The notes under the pieces: generated by a model
Database searches by the model: none
What the model saw: the letters and a program-made list of their open reading frames with translations, nothing else
What the model was told of the DNA's origin: nothing
Made by a program: the position numbers and the translations under genes
Part shown: piece after piece, positions 1 to 8,050 of the stretch
Layout of the letters: every line of letters begins with the position of its first letter
Numbering within the stretch: position 1 is the stretch's first letter
Assembly (NCBI GenBank): GCA_964058805.1
Contig: CAXKVV010000569.1
Coordinates: forward strand, 1 to 12,334
Source of the DNA: Schoenoplectus triqueter
Lineage: Eukaryota; Streptophyta; Magnoliopsida; Poales; Cyperaceae
Direction of reading: 5' to 3'
Length of the DNA: 12,334 bases

Positions 1-1055
1 TATGAATTGACATGCGTTCAAGCGCATGGTATGTTAACGATTTGTCAAGTTTGTAAAATTATTGTAAAACTGAAAGTTGGGGCTCAGTTTCAAGTCTATA
101 AATGGGGTCTATTGCGGGTTAGGAATTGACCAAAGGGACTGTGATTAATTGAGTCTTCGTTTTGGCCCAAATCGTTAAGGATTGTTCTTTGGAGAACCAA
201 AACTGAAAACTGCAATTTCTGGATAGCAACTTAAACCATCATTAGATGATGTTTTTGAGTGGTTTCTAGATCACAATAAGAAATGAAACTGAGCACAACC
301 ATGCATAATTATTAGATTATGAATTATGAATAGTTTCAATCGGTTTGGTGCAAGTGATTGCATGTATGAATGTTTGTAAGCGGCCTAAGGTGCCCCATGA
401 TATTAATTATTTTGTTGCATGATTAATATTGTATTTATGGCCTGCGTGTCAAGTTAGGAATGAGAATTTCTAATGTAATTTTCTGTTTCGATTTGAGAGT
501 AGTCTTAAATAGGAAATAGAAAATTAGGGGTACTTAGATCACTAGTTTGTTCATGGAGATGATCAAAGAGGCAGTGATCGGAGACCAAGGAAGCACAAGG
601 GCTATACAAACTCACGATCATTTGTGTGGTTGTGCATATTATTGTTTATGATATTTTATGTGATTGAATTGCGAGTCGTAGGATAGGTATGGGTGTATGA
701 TATCACGACCACCATTCAAAGAGTCATATAAAATAAAGTCCCTAAAAATTAAGTCGATCTCCCTTCCTCCTCTATCCATAAAAACCTTGTATGGGGTGTT
801 GGTGGGACCTACTCAGTAGGCACTGCATCCTATCCTTGGGAAAGTGGGGCACGTCGGACGTGTCATCTCAAATAGAGAGGTTTTACTTAAGCGGGTTAAC
901 TCTAGGTTACATGCCGACGCTGGCTTGAGCTTAGTAAAGATAGGGATCTTGGACTCACTACAAATTTCAGGACTTAATAATTGTAGTGGGAATTTTATAT
1001 TTATATAAAACATTACAATGCATGAACTAAATTCAAACCTTTTAAATTGTAGAAC
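1..1055 (+). other. Gene-free stretch, probable retrotransposon leader (5' UTR)
   Basis: No convincing ORF or RNA gene is visible. Its position directly upstream of the gag start suggests the untranslated leader of the copia element. I found no clear similarity to the 3' LTR sequence at 5095-6644, so it does not look like the 5' LTR. Structure seen: a near-perfect 14-bp inverted repeat (476-489 with 513-526, one mismatch), an 8-bp one (400-407 with 422-429), and a TATA-like TATAAAT at 97-103 of unknown meaning. The bases just before gag end in TTGTAG (1047-1052), three bases before the ATG, and resemble a splice acceptor; this is weak and I do not call an intron. Confidence 0.5.
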
Positions 1056-2237
1056 ATGGCAAAAGAACCCTCTTTCTCTCTTCGATCTCTCCTAGACAAA
1101 GAAAAACTTAAAAGTGATGGAATGAATTTCATAGATTGGTATCGTAACCTCAGGATAGTCTTGAGGTATGAGAAAAAAGAACACATCTTAACTCAACCTG
1201 TTCCAAATAAACCCCACGATAAAGCGTCTCAGGCTGACAAGGACAAGTACACCAAGTTCGTGGATGACGAACTTGATGTCTCATGCCTAATGGTGGCCAC
1301 TATGAGTCCAGAGCTTCAAAAGAGATTTGAAACTCGTGGTGCGTATGAGGTCATGGACACTCTCAAGAACATGTTTCAAGAGAAGGCCCAGACCGAGATG
1401 TACAATGTCACCAAGTCGCTAATGAGATGCACAATGCACGAGAACGAATCCGTTAGCGCTCATATGCTCAAGATAACTAGTTATATTGAGCAGGTTGAGA
1501 AGCTAGGTTGCAAGTGGGACGAGCAACTCATGCGGAACATTGTACTTGGCTCATTGTCATCACGCTTCTCTCAGTTCATTATGAACTACAACATGATGGG
1601 ACTGAAGGGAGGCCTGGATGAGTTATTGGGACTTCTTAAGACTGCCGAGGAGGACATGAACAAAATGTCTTGTAACGTCCTCGCAGTGAGACATGATGGG
1701 AAGAAGATTAAAAAGAGTTCCAAGCACAAGAAGTGCAAGGGCAAAGGCAAGGCTCAAGTGGTGATCTCGAGCAAGTCCAAGTCCAAGGATATTTCCGAGA
1801 CCGAGTGCTTTTATTGCAAAGGCATAGGGCATTGGAAACGTAGCTGCCCTAAATACTTGAAGGATAAGAAGAATGGGAATGTCCCTACTTCATCAGGTAT
1901 ACTTGTTATTGAAATTAACCTTGCTACTTCTATTTCTGATTGGGTGTTGGACACCGGATCATGTGCTCATGTTTGTTCAAATGTGCAGGCACTAAAGAAT
2001 AAGAGGTTGCTAGGCAAGGGTGAGATGCTGCTCCGAGTCGGCAATGGAGCGAGTGTTGCTGCTATTGCTGTAGGAGATTTAGATTTGTATTTACCTAGTG
2101 GACTTGTATTAGAACTTAGTAGTGTTTATTATGTTTCTTCTATTTCTAGAAACATTATCTCTGTCTCATGTATGGACAAGGATGAATTTGCTTTTTCTAT
2201 TAAAGATCGTTGTTTGTCTTTTTATAGAAATGGATAA
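1056..2237 (+). pseudogene. gag and protease part of the copia polyprotein
   Basis: An open stretch of 393 codons. Residues ~25-200 match the copia gag polyprotein family (UBN2-type: WYRNLRIVLR near residue 28, and YNV.KSL plus a Y-I-E-Q helix near residues 116-145). A lysine-rich basic region follows (~216-245). A retroviral-type zinc knuckle is intact at residues 251-264 (C-X2-C-X4-H-X4-C, nt 1806-1847) and should bind the genomic RNA. The aspartic protease motif is D-T-G with Asp299 (nt 1950-1952) in the context WVLDTGS. The protease end is cut off: the frame runs into TAA at 2235-2237 just after FYRNG, at the point where the reading frame changes. This part alone could still yield a Gag-like protein if transcribed, as it has no internal stop. 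Confidence 0.88.
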
Positions 2238-3390
2238 TCAAGTCCTTAACATCAATAACAAGAGAATTAAGTCTTCTAATGAGGGTGAGACTCTCATATG
2301 GCATCATCGTCTCGGTTATATAAATGAGATGCGCATTAAGAAATTACAAGAGCTTGAACTTCTTAATTGCTTTGACTTAGAGTCGTTAGCAACATGCGAG
2401 TCATGTTTATTGGGGAAAATGACTAAGGCACCTTTTACCAAGCAAGGTGAGAGGGCAAATGACTTATTGGACCTAGTACACAGCGATGTGTGCGGTCCTA
2501 TGAGCATTGGTGCTAGAGATGGATCGAGATACTTTGTCACGTTTACTGATGATTTCAGTAGATATGGCTATGTCTATTTGATGAGACATAAGTCTGAATC
2601 CTTTGACAAGTTCAAGGAGTTCAAGGCTGAAGTTGAGAACTAACTCGGAAAGAAGATTAAAGTATTTAGAACAGATCGAGGTGGTGAATACTTGAGCGGT
2701 GACTTTAGGGAGTACCTAAAGGAACATGGGATAGTCCCACAGCTCACTCCTCCCGGGATGCCGCAATGGAATGGTGTCTTTGAGAGGAGGAACAGAACCT
2801 TGTTGGACATGGTTCGTTCTATGATGAACAAAGCTGAGTTACCACACTCTTTCTAGGGATTTGCGCTTGAAACTGCTGCATTCACATTGAATCGATTGCC
2901 ATCAAAGTCCGTTGAAAAGACGTCATATGAGTTATGTTTTGGAAGAGTATCAAATGTGTCTTTTCTTAAGATTTGGGGTTGTGAGGCTTATATCAAACGA
3001 CTGATGTCTGACAAGCTTAGCCCTAGATCCGATAAGTGCTTGTTTGTGGGATACCCTAAGGAAACAAAAGGGTACTACTTCTACTTCAAGTCTGAAAATA
3101 AGATAATTGTTGCCAGACATGCAGTATTCTTGGAGAATGAGTTTTTCGCAAGAGGAAGTAATGGGAGTAGTGTGCAACTTGAAGAAATTCAAGAAGCACA
3201 TGAGAGTGTAGTCGGTGATGACTCCACAATCTCTCCTATGGATACTGAGCCTAGTGGGAGTGAGACTTCGGAATTGGGCTTAGAAAATATGGCTCAAGAG
3301 GCATCTGAGCCACAAGTACTTCGAAGGTCGAGTAGATCAAGTCACCCTCCTGAAAGATGGTTGGGGCTTCATCAAGGATCAACGGTGGAG
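2230..3390 (+). pseudogene. Integrase part of the copia polyprotein
   Basis: The GAG-pre-integrase zinc domain is seen at 2299-2424: W-H (Trp at 2299), R-L-G-Y where the family normally has R-L-G-H, then C-E-S-C. The second zinc His is therefore Tyr (codon 2317-2319). The catalytic core keeps all three acidic residues: Asp in HSDVCGP (2485-2487), Asp in RTDRGGEY (2674-2676) and Glu in FERRN (2782-2784). The last two are separated by 35 residues, the DD35E spacing. Stops at 2641 (TAA) and 2854 (TAG) interrupt it. Downstream, the C-terminal region (WGCEAYIKR, KCLFVGYP, about 2974-3060) and an acidic, Ser-rich linker up to the reverse transcriptase are readable. Integrase would normally join element cDNA to chromosomal DNA in the nucleus. 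Confidence 0.88.
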
Positions 3391-4480
3391 ACCGAAGATC
3401 CCATGACCTATACGGAAGCGATGGCACGGCCCGACTCCGCTGAATGGCTTGGAGCCATGCAATATGAAATACAATCTATGTACGACAATCAAGTTTGGAA
3501 TTTGGTTGACCTCCCTGAGGGAGTGCGTCCTATTGAAAACAAGTGGGTTTTCAAAAGAAAGTCGGACATGGATGGTAACTTGACTACTTATAAGGCACGA
3601 CTAGTTGTGAAAGGTTACAAACAAATTTAAAGAATTGATTTTGATGAGACTTTCTCGTCCGTAGCCATGTTTAAGTCAATTCAGATATTATTAGCCATTG
3701 CCGCATTTTATGATTATGAGATTTGGCAAATGAATGTCAAAACCGCCTTTCTAAATGGAGATTTAGAAGAGGATGTGTATATGACATAACCGATGGGTTT
3801 TGAGGATCCAAGGAATGCTAACAAGGTATGTAAGCTTCGAAGAGCCATTTATGGTTTGAAGCAAGCATCAAGAAGTTGGTACAAACGCTTTGACAGTGAA
3901 ATCAAAGCGCTTGGCTTTGTCAAGTGTGATGAAGAGTCATGTGTGTACAAACGATTCAGTGGGAGTAATATTATATTTCTCATATTATATGTGGATGACA
4001 TATTACTGATCGGAAATGATATTCCTACCTTGGAAGAAGTCAAGTCATAATTGAAGAAGATTTTCTCAATGAAAGACTTGGGCGAGACTGCCTATGTTTT
4101 AGGCATAAGGATCTATAAGGATAGATCAAGGAGACTTATTGGATTAAGTCAAGAATCAGATTTGGACAAGGTGTTGAAGAGGTTCAACGTGCAAGATTCT
4201 AAGAAAGGAAACTTGCCCATGTCCCATGGCATTGATCTCAGCAAGAAGCAGTGTCCTAAGATAACTGTTGAGCTCGAGAGCATGAAGAAGATACCATATG
4301 CTTCTGCAATTAGATCTATCATGTATGCCATGATATGTACTCACCCAGATGTGTCATACGTGTTGAGTGTGGCAAGTAGACATCAAGCAAATCCAGGGTT
4401 CGCACATTGGACTGCGGTAAAAACTATCCTAAAGTACATGAGAAAGTCTAAAGATATGTTTCTCGTCTATGGAGGAGAAA
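3391..4480 (+). pseudogene. Reverse transcriptase part of the copia polyprotein
   Basis: An RVT_2-type reverse transcriptase. Landmarks in order: YTEAMARPDS..W (from about 3409), NKWVFK.K (about 3538-3561), YKARLVVKGY (about 3589-3618), motif A with KTAFLNG (from 3739), AIYGLKQA.R.WY (about 3844-3885) and the YVDD box (3988-3999). The first catalytic aspartate, which should precede VKTAFL, is Asn here (AAT at 3733-3735), so polymerase activity would be lost even without the stops. TAA codons at 3628, 3787 and 4048 break the frame; protein similarity continues across each. The downstream connection region carries SMKDLGE (about 4066-4086) and the long helix with HPDVSYVLSVASR (about 4342-4380). 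Confidence 0.9.
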
Positions 4481-4977
4481 CTGAGCTCGTTGTAAGGGGT
4501 TACACGAATGTTAGTTTCCAAATAGATCGTGATGATCTATGAACGCAGTCAGGGTTTGTGTTCACCCTCAATGGTGGTGCTGTGAGTTGGAAGAGTTCCA
4601 AACAAGATACGAAAACAGACTCAACCACAAAGGCTGAATACATAGCTGCCTCAGAGGCAGCTAAAGAAGGTGTATGGATCAAGAAGTTTGTAGCTGAGCT
4701 TGGCATAGTCCCAAGTGCTTCCGGACCATTGGAGCTCTATTGTGACAATAATGAAGCTTTTTCCCAAGCGAAGGAACCTCGATCACATCAGAAGTCAAAG
4801 TATGTTTTACGGAGATATCACCTAATTCGCGAGATTGTCGAACGAGGTGATGTCAAGGTTTGTAAGATATATACGGAGGCCAACACAGCCGACCAATTGA
4901 CTAAGATCTTATCTCAGGCCAAACACACGATGCACACAGCTGGAATGGGCATCAAGTTTATGTGTGATTGGCATTGA
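4481..4977 (+). pseudogene. RNase H part of the copia polyprotein
   Basis: The C-terminal RNase HI-like domain of copia elements, which removes the RNA strand during cDNA synthesis. Seen: GYTNVS at about 4498-4515, where the family has a catalytic Asp in place of Asn (AAT at 4507-4509); a TGA stop at 4540-4542; SGFVFTLNGGAVSWKSSKQ (4552-4608); T-T-K-A-E-Y-I-A, where Lys at 4630-4632 replaces the first of two Glu residues and the second remains; YCDNN with its Asp intact; and the K-Y-V...Y-H..RE tail. The polyprotein ends at TGA 4975-4977 about 105 bp before the polypurine tract, a normal distance. The domain looks catalytically dead from the Asp change alone. Confidence 0.88.
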
Positions 4978-5083
4978 GAGTTTTCATGAGTCATGTACAT
5001 GGGGATGTACTTCGGGCTGCCCAAATTAGTTAGAGTTGTATTCTTTTATGCATGAAGATTGTATATTAGATTGGCTCTAGCTC
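4978..5083 (+). other. 3' untranslated region of the copia element
   Basis: Non-coding stretch between the polyprotein stop and the polypurine tract. It has a perfect 6-bp stem with a GGGG loop (GTACAT 4995-5000 / ATGTAC 5005-5010). No other signal was seen. Confidence 0.6.
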
Positions 5084-5093
5084 AAGTGGGAGA
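5084..5093 (+). promoter_or_regulatory. Polypurine tract (plus-strand cDNA primer)
   Basis: The sequence AAGTGGGAGA lies two bases before the TGTTAG that opens the 3' LTR. This purine run next to the LTR is the standard plant copia arrangement. The RNase H-resistant RNA here would prime plus-strand DNA synthesis. It fixes the element's orientation and the left end of the LTR. Confidence 0.85.
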
Positions 5094-5233
5094 TTGTTAG
5101 TGTTGTAGTGATCTAGCAGCCAATCATTGGATGATTGCATTTAGTTTCATGTAAAAGGATGATGTATTTGATATTTCATTTGTTCCTTGAGTATTCATTA
5201 TTTATATTTTGAGTTGGACTTCAAATATGAAAC

Positions 5234-5238
<5 letters not shown>

Positions 5239-5298
<60 letters not shown>
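5239..5298. repeat. (TA)30 microsatellite
   Basis: Thirty uninterrupted TA dinucleotides abut the left end of the MITE. A shorter TA run (5697-5709), preceded by a CT run, lies on its right. The pair suggests that the MITE entered a TA tract. The exact copy number may be affected by assembly or polymerase slippage. Confidence 0.95.
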
Positions 5299-5301
<3 letters not shown>

Positions 5302-5678
5302 GAGATACCGTGAGCTTAAGCTCATGGAGGCCTTCCGTGAGCTTAACTCAAAAAACATATCAAATCATTTCGAAATTTTAATTTATCATTCTCATTAAAT
5401 TCTTTATATGAAAATCTCATGGGATTCAAAAATTTGGAGCGTTTTGAGCTTTTTAACTTATGGTTTTTAATTTTTGAAAATCAGCTCTAAAAATAATAAT
5501 AATATATTCAATACTTGAACATCATTTTAAAAAATTAAAAACGGTGACTTAAAAAACTCAAAACACTCTAAATTTTTGCATCCCATAAGATTTTTATATA
5601 AAGAATTTAATGAGAAGGATAAATTAAAATTTTAAGATGATTTAATATGTTTTTTGAGTTAAGCTCACGGTATCTCCA

Positions 5679-5679
<1 letters not shown>
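5299..5679. mobile_element. Foldback MITE inserted in the LTR (TA-flanked)
   Basis: A 381-bp non-coding element that is almost entirely an inverted repeat. It opens with GTGGAGATACCGTGAGCTTA and closes with the reverse complement of that sequence at the right end. The left arm runs 5299 to about 5477 and the right arm about 5527 to 5679, with a loop of about 50 AT-rich bases. The arms match over about 150 bp with scattered differences; the left arm has about 26 extra bases near its tip. TA tracts on both sides fit a TA target duplication, and the arrangement resembles Micron-type MITEs of rice that sit in (TA)n tracts; a family assignment needs a database match. It has no coding capacity, so movement would depend on a transposase supplied elsewhere. 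Confidence 0.85.

Positions 5680-5709
<30 letters not shown>
5680..5709. repeat. (CT)n followed by (TA)n microsatellite
   Basis: A run of about eight CT repeats and then about seven TA repeats directly abuts the right end of the MITE. It is the partner of the (TA)30 tract on the left side. Confidence 0.9.
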
Positions 5710-5745
5710 AAGATTATAATGAAAAACTCTAAAAGTCCCTAATCC

Positions 5746-6410
5746 GTTAATTACCTAGGAATAATAATTAACACAAATGGATTAGTGTGTAAGTTAAGTG
5801 TTGATCGTGTTTCACAGATCACTCGATAAGGAATTATCGGCTTAATTACACAAATAGCATGTTGGACATGACCCATGTTGAAATAATATAAAGATTATGT
5901 TTGATGTCATTAGTATTTCATTTGGATACTAATTCTTAGGTTGACATAAATGATCTTCTTATACGTCTGATTTGCATGAGTCAAGAACATCGATGTCTCT
6001 CTCGTTTGTCGACGGGAGTGATGATATCCAACTAGGTGCACAAAGTATACGAATGCATTGCAAAGGATGACATGATCTTGCCTTGCAACATTCGGGATAT
6101 CGTAGGACATAGAATAAACATGAGGCAATTGTCGTTGCCTAGGACTGGGATATAAGTACTACACTCATATCTGAATTATTTAGGGGTTGTGATGCATATT
6201 GCTGGGTGCTGCTCACAATCTATGAGATTAAGGGGTTTAATCTCATTGCTAAATAATTTGGGTCCCAAAGGGTCACACCGCAAAAGGATTGTGCCTCTAT
6301 TCGTTCCTTGATCATTTAATATGTTGGACATATTAAATTGAGTCTTAAAAATGAAATATATAGTCGTAAGAAATGACTAATTAATTATATTTATCAAATG
6401 GTTTGATAAA
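5746..6410. repeat. Cluster of short perfect inverted repeats in U3
   Basis: Perfect dyads found by eye: 5746-5753/5765-5772 (8 bp), 5824-5829/5834-5839 (6 bp), 5909-5916/5926-5933 (8 bp), 6123-6128/6135-6140 (6 bp), 6174-6183/6249-6258 (10 bp) enclosing 6222-6231/6237-6246 (10 bp, 5-base loop), 6314-6323/6329-6338 (10 bp, 5-base loop) and 6390-6398/6402-6410 (9 bp, 3-base loop). The 11-mer ATGTTGGACAT occurs twice (5859-5869 and 6321-6331), each time spanning the loop of a dyad. There is no gene here. The role is unknown; protein-binding sites or simple AT-rich chance are both possible. Confidence 0.7.
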
Positions 6411-6413
6411 TAG

Positions 6414-6644
6414 GCTGAAAACATGAAAACGATGCAAAGACAGTCCGGTTCAGCCCCCATTCGACTTCCATTCAGCGCAAATACCCTTAGTGCAAGACAC
6501 CTCACTATTCTGGATGCATGAAGCCCAACTAGGGCTCTTCTAATGGATGCACATGGCCTAAAGTAGTGGGTGATTATGCCAAAACGTGGGTAGAAGGCAA
6601 GGCTGAAGTTGGGAGCTGTTTTGCCATGTTTTCAGCAGTTTTTT
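6414..6644 (+). repeat. Left arm of a ~230-bp inverted repeat (LTR U3)
   Basis: This matches the reverse complement of 12106-12334 with about 14-16 differences by eye and a few single-base indels, roughly 93% identity. Shared landmarks include TGCAAGACACCTCACTATTC and GGTAGAAGGCAAGGCTGAAG. The match reaches the right edge of the window and so may extend beyond it. It shows that two LTR copies lie head to head around the array. Confidence 0.93.
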
Positions 6645-6690
6645 AACATTTTTTCAGCAGTTTCTTTGTAGTTTACCGCTTTCATATTTT
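6645..6690 (+). other. Transition between LTR sequence and the 58-bp array
   Basis: A T-rich stretch that repeats the LTR word TTTTCAGCAGTTT (near 6630-6642 and again at 6653-6665) and then shows a damaged array-like piece (TTTACCGCTTTCAT, about 6673-6686) before regular units start. It is a blurred boundary with no LTR terminus, unlike the sharp one at 11548. Confidence 0.6.
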
Positions 6691-8050
6691 CATGTTTACC
6701 GCTCCCGGACTCATTTTCGGCAGTACCGAGGGCGTCGGTCCCGTTTTCATCTTTTGCGCTCCCGAACTCTTTTTCGGCGGTACCGAGTGCGTTAGGTCCC
6801 AGTTTTAAAGTTTTGCCCGCTCGTACTCGTTTTCGGCGGTGCCGAGGGCATCGGGTTCCGTTTTCATGTCTTGCGCGCCCGGACTCATTTTCGGCGGTAC
6901 CGAGGGCGTCGGGTCCTTTTTTCATGTTTTGCGCTCCCAGACTCGTTTTCGACGGTACCGAAGGCGTCGGGTCCCAGTTTTCATGTTCTGCCCGCCCGTA
7001 CTAATTTTCGACGGTGCCGAGGGCGTCGGGTTCCGTATTCATGTTTTGCGCGCCCGGACTCATTTTCGGCGGTATCGAGAGCGTGGGCTCCCTTTTTCAT
7101 GTTTTGCGCTCTCGAAATCAATTTCGACGGTACCGAGGGCATCGGGTCCCGTTTCCATGTTTTACGCTCCCGGACTCGTTTTCGGCGGTACCGAGGGCGT
7201 CGGGTCCTATTTTCATGTTTTGCGCTCCCGAAATCATTTTCGGCGGTACCGAGGTCGTCGGGTCCCATTTTCATGTTTTGCACTCCCGGACCCATTTTCG
7301 GCGGGGCCGAGTGCGTCGGGTCCCGTTTTCATGTTTTGCGTGGCCGGACTCATTTTCGACGGTACCGAGGGCGTCGTGTCCCGTTTTCATGTTTTGCGCT
7401 CCCGGACACTTTTTCGACGGTATTGAGTGCGTCGGATCCTATTTTCTTATTTTGCGCTCCCGGACTCATTTTCGGCGGTATCGAGGGCGTCGGGTCCCGT
7501 TTTCACGTCTTGCCCTCCCGGACTCATTTTCAACGGTACCGAGGGCGTCGAGTCCTGTTTTCATGTTTTGCGCTCCTGGACTCATTTTCGACGGTACCGA
7601 GGGAGTCAGGTCCCTTTTTCATGTTTTGCGCTTCCAGACTCATTTTCGGCGGTACCGAGCGCGTCGGGTCCCGTTTTCATGTTTTGCGCTCCCGCACTCG
7701 TTTTCGGCGGTACCGAGAGCGTCGGGTCCCAGTTTTAATGTTTTGCTTGCCCGTACTCGTTTTCGGCGGTGTTGAGGCCGACGGGTTCCGTATTCATGTT
7801 TCGCGCGCTTGGACTCGTTTTTGGCGGTACCGAGGGCGTCGGGTCCCTTTTTCATGTCTTGCGCTCCCGGAGTCCTTTTCGGCGGTACCGGGGGCGTCGG
7901 TTCCCGTTTTCATGGTTTGCGCTCCCGAACTCGTTTTCGGCGGTACCGAGTGCGTCGGGTCCCAGTTTTCATGTTTTGCCCGCCTGTACTCGTTTAGATG
8001 GTGCCGAGGGCGTTGGGTTCCGTATTAATGTTTTGCGCGCACAGACTCGT

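Larger units (their letters stand above)
1056..4977 (+). pseudogene. Ty1/copia gag-pol polyprotein, inactivated
   Basis: This would encode a single polyprotein of about 1,300 residues. In an intact relative it supplies capsid protein, protease, integrase, reverse transcriptase and RNase H for cytoplasmic particles and chromosomal insertion. The ATG at 1056 fits the usual N-terminus of plant copia gag proteins (MAKEP...). Coding stays in one frame to about 2230, then moves to the frame of position 2230 (1 mod 3) and stays there to the TGA at 4975-4977. That second frame is broken by TAA at 2641, TAG at 2854, TAA at 3628, TAA at 3787, TAA at 4048 and TGA at 4540. Similarity to copia proteins continues across every stop, so these are decay of one gene and not separate genes. 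Several active-site positions are also changed (see the domain entries). Confidence 0.93.
1..6671 (+). mobile_element. Degenerate Ty1/copia LTR retrotransposon, 5' end outside window
   Basis: A copia-superfamily element read left to right: putative leader (1-1055), gag-pol (1056-4977), polypurine tract (5084-5093) and the start of the 3' LTR (5095 onward). The domain order gag, protease, integrase, reverse transcriptase, RNase H is diagnostic of Ty1/copia; in Ty3/gypsy the integrase comes last. No match to the 3' LTR and no tRNA-Met-type primer-binding site was found in 1-1055, so the 5' LTR probably lies upstream. A MITE sits inside the LTR, and the LTR gives way to a tandem array near 6645-6690. 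Six stops, a frameshift and altered catalytic residues make it non-autonomous. The left limit given here is the window edge, not an element boundary. Confidence 0.85.
5095..6671 (+). repeat. 3' LTR, U3 portion, interrupted by a MITE and by the tandem array
   Basis: The LTR begins TGTTAG at 5095, directly after the polypurine tract. The opposite end of this LTR family is visible on the minus strand at 11548 as CCAACA, giving the expected TG...CA ends with a near-perfect 6-bp terminal inverted repeat. Sequence 6414-6644 matches the minus-strand LTR copy (12334 to 12106), proving that this region is LTR. Only U3 is present: the TATA box, R and U5 seen in the minus-strand copy are absent here, because the tandem array begins where they should follow. 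A (TA)n tract and a 381-bp MITE lie inside. No gene is seen; the region 5700-6400 is AT-rich and full of short hairpins. Confidence 0.75.

Noticed and set aside
813..1013. 66-codon minus-strand ORF in the leader
   Set aside because: Short, without a known motif and antisense to the element's leader.
1..1055. 5' LTR of the copia element
   Set aside because: No segment matching 5095-6644, no TG...CA boundary and no primer-binding site was found by eye.
5187..5381. 64-codon + strand ORF with Ile-Tyr repeats
   Set aside because: It is a translation of the (TA)n tract running into the MITE.
5910..6128. 72-codon minus-strand ORF in U3
   Set aside because: No domain; it lies in AT-rich LTR sequence with inverted repeats.
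6871..8028. 385-codon + strand ORF and about 20 overlapping + strand ORFs in the array
   Set aside because: The stop-free 58-bp unit opens all three frames by chance. The ORFs overlap each other, start at arbitrary ATGs and have no domain beyond the translated repeat.
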